From Oscillospiraceae bacterium UBA1230 (GTDB taxonomy: Bacteria > Bacillota > Clostridia > Oscillospirales > Oscillospiraceae): a stretch of 8,095 nt of DNA. A model generated the notes under the pieces. That model was not told the DNA's origin. It did no database searches and saw nothing but the letters and a program-made list of their open reading frames with translations. Each line of letters opens with the position of its first letter. Positions within the stretch are counted from its first letter, which is position 1. Both the position numbers and the translations under genes were made by a program. The stretch spans positions 1 to 8,095 of the forward strand of contig DBWU01000064.1 in assembly GCA_002309395.1 (NCBI GenBank), in the 5' to 3' direction. This document shows, one piece after another, positions 6,743 to 8,095 of the stretch.

Positions 6743-7966
6743 ATGGAGGATCTGACCGCGACCCGAAATACCACGTATCCCGACGGAACGGCCGCATTCC
6801 TGATCCGTATTCTGGCGGATCATCTGGCTCAGCGCCCCACCCGGCCGCCGGAGGATACGGACTGGAAGGAATTGCTCCGCCTGGCGCAAATGCATCAGGT
6901 GTCGGGAATCGTATATGCTCAGTGCAAGAACCATGTCCCCGAAGAATGGCAGGTGGGGTTTAAAAGCAAATACAGCGCCACGCTGTTCTACTACGCCAAT
7001 CGCATCAGGGATATGAGCGAGGTCGGCGCGGCGTTTAACGAGGCGGAGATCCCCTATTGCTCCGTGAAGGGGCTGGACGTTGCCCGTTACTACCCGGCGC
7101 CCGCCCTGCGTACCATGGGCGATTGCGACGTCGTGGTCTCCGCCTGTGATACGGAGCGGGCGATCGAAGCCATGCGCCGGCTGGGCTTTCAGGACAAAAA
7201 AGAGGGGCACGCATGGACCTGTGAAAAAGACGGGCGGATCTACGAGCTGCATAACACGCTGGTGAGCGACGGCGAATTTGCCGATGACGCCCAAAAGGCG
7301 TTTTTCAACGACTATATGTCGTATGTCCACAACAATACCTTAGATTGGAGTTTTCACTATTTGTTCCTTATCATGCATCTTCGCAAGCATTTTCTCAACA
7401 GCGGCGCCGGATTGCGGCAGTTTTTCGATCTGGCGGTTCTGACCGTCCGCTGTCCCAAGCTGGATTGGGAGTGGATCGCGCGCAAGGCGGAGGAACTACA
7501 TCTGAAAAAGTTTCTGGATACCTGCTGCTTCCTGCTTGAGGCATGGTTCGGCGTCCGTGCGCCGATCGACTGTGAGGCTGTGGACGGTGAAACCGCGGAC
7601 AGGATCACGGAAACGGTTTTACGCAACGGCGTTTTCGGGTTTGAAGACAAGGAAAATGCAGGTAACCATACCAAGAGCCGTCTGGCTCGGACGGACGGGG
7701 CGAGATGGCGCACACGGTTGGCGATCGTGCTGGAGAATTTTTTTCCGCCCTACGGCATTATGCGGACCTATCCGGGTTGTTCTTACGTGGAAAAAAGACC
7801 GTATCTTTTGCCGGCGGCGTGGCTGCACCGGTTTGGCATACTGATCCTGCGGTGGGATAAGGAGTCTGTGGGAAGAGTGTTTCAGGACGCGTTTACACCG
7901 TCCCGGACGCTGGACAGCCGGCAGGAGATACTGAACCGCATCGGGATCGAGTGGGACAACGCGTGA
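6743..7966 (+). CDS. Nucleotidyltransferase-fold protein (NTP_transf_5 type)
   Basis: A 407-residue protein resembling the uncharacterised nucleotidyltransferase family NTP_transf_5 (PF14907). GGGAGG (6730-6735) lies 7 bases before the ATG. Hallmarks are SVKGLDVARYYPAPALRTMG (residues 107-126) leading to the acidic pair D127-C-D129 followed by VVV, the expected metal-binding site. The strand and His motif YELHNTL (167-173) and the helical segment MHLRKHFLNSGAGLRQFFDL (211-230) also fit. These features suggest an active enzyme moving a nucleotidyl or phosphate-containing group to an acceptor. Nucleotidyltransferase-fold enzymes are known as tailoring enzymes in some lasso-peptide clusters, so the substrate here may be the peptide modified by the radical SAM enzyme. 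This is inferred from position. It has no signal peptide, so it acts in the cytoplasm. It is the last gene of the block. Confidence 0.85.
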   Translation: MEDLTATRNTTYPDGTAAFLIRILADHLAQRPTRPPEDTDWKELLRLAQMHQVSGIVYAQCKNHVPEEWQVGFKSKYSATLFYYANRIRDMSEVGAAFNEAEIPYCSVKGLDVARYYPAPALRTMGDCDVVVSACDTERAIEAMRRLGFQDKKEGHAWTCEKDGRIYELHNTLVSDGEFADDAQKAFFNDYMSYVHNNTLDWSFHYLFLIMHLRKHFLNSGAGLRQFFDLAVLTVRCPKLDWEWIARKAEELHLKKFLDTCCFLLEAWFGVRAPIDCEAVDGETADRITETVLRNGVFGFEDKENAGNHTKSRLARTDGARWRTRLAIVLENFFPPYGIMRTYPGCSYVEKRPYLLPAAWLHRFGILILRWDKESVGRVFQDAFTPSRTLDSRQEILNRIGIEWDNA

Positions 7967-8008
7967 GCGCAGGAGTTGGAATCACGCCGCGTGAGCGGCG
8001 CGGCGCAT

Positions 8009-8046
8009 AAAAAAGCAGGACACCCCGTCGGGGTGTCCTGCTTTTT
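8009..8046. terminator. Two-way terminator shared by the operon and tRNA-Thr
   Basis: The stem GCAGGACACCCC (8015-8026) pairs perfectly with GGGGTGTCCTGC (8030-8041) around a 3-base loop. It is extended by A residues (8010-8014) against T residues (8042-8046). On the plus strand it ends the nucleotidyltransferase operon. On the minus strand it lies directly after the tRNA-Thr CCA end and is followed by a six-T run (8014-8009). A small GTGA-loop hairpin (CGCCGC/GCGGCG, 7985-8000) precedes it. Confidence 0.94.
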
Positions 8047-8095
8047 GGAGCTGCTGGGCGGATTCGAACCGCCGACCTCATCCTTACCAAGGATG
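8046..8095 (-). tRNA. tRNA-Thr (anticodon GGU), 3' part
   Basis: Read on the minus strand, the window holds tRNA positions 27-76. The anticodon stem CATCC/GGATG surrounds loop TTGGTAA, giving anticodon GGU (threonine, codons ACC/ACU). Then come variable loop AGGTC, T-stem GGCGG/CCGCC with loop TTCGAAT, acceptor strand CAGCAGC, discriminator T and an encoded CCA (8048-8046). The D-arm and 5' acceptor strand lie outside the window. The gene converges on the RiPP operon and shares its terminator. Confidence 0.95.

Noticed and set aside
6263..7330. A 355-codon minus-strand open frame opposite the lipoprotein and nucleotidyltransferase genes
   Set aside because: It is in the codon-aligned antisense frame of the nucleotidyltransferase, shows no domain, and is explained by the same codon bias.
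8046..8095. tRNA-Thr 3' end as an integration site for a mobile island carrying the RiPP operon
   Set aside because: No integrase and no second copy of the tRNA 3' end were seen near 159-498 or elsewhere in the window. An att site beyond the window cannot be excluded.

Overview
The window looks like chromosomal DNA from a GC-rich, Gram-positive gut-type Clostridia (Oscillospiraceae/Ruminococcaceae-like). This is inferred from the EF-Tu C-terminus, strong Shine-Dalgarno sites, a tRNA-Thr with an encoded CCA and U73, a large secreted protein with the 'YVAEGYEAV..GTWTVG' modules common in gut Firmicutes, and a short peptide of the 'MKKY..PEL...DVI.TSGG' type. Genus and species cannot be settled from the sequence alone.

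Layout: the last 52 codons of tuf (1-158) are followed by two consecutive rho-independent terminators. A near-consensus sigma-A promoter (TTGACA, 17 bp, TACAAT) then drives a 1324-residue secreted, modular, beta-helix-like protein (499-4473). After a GC-rich hairpin with no U-tract come five small to medium genes on the same strand. They are a 40-residue Cys/Gly-rich peptide (4552-4674), a strong terminator-like hairpin, a radical SAM/SPASM enzyme with a TTG start (4759-6090), a PqqD-like leader-binding protein (6081-6350), a very acidic lipoprotein (6347-6718) and an NTP_transf_5-type nucleotidyltransferase (6743-7966). The block ends in a terminator that works in both directions and is shared with a convergent tRNA-Thr(GGU), of which only the 3' part lies in the window.

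How it fits together: peptide, radical SAM/SPASM enzyme and PqqD-like protein form the minimal set of a radical-SAM RiPP pathway. The 40-residue peptide would be the precursor, PqqD would hold its leader, and the SPASM enzyme would install a crosslink or other radical modification. The nucleotidyltransferase-fold protein is a candidate second tailoring enzyme. The hairpin behind the precursor gene would let the substrate message greatly exceed the enzyme message. No transporter, leader peptidase or regulator lies in the window. The only visible promoter lies before the surface-protein gene, so the surface protein and the RiPP genes may be one transcription unit. The modified peptide, the role of the acidic lipoprotein (which ends in TSIIWFG) and the link to the surface protein are the most novel aspects.
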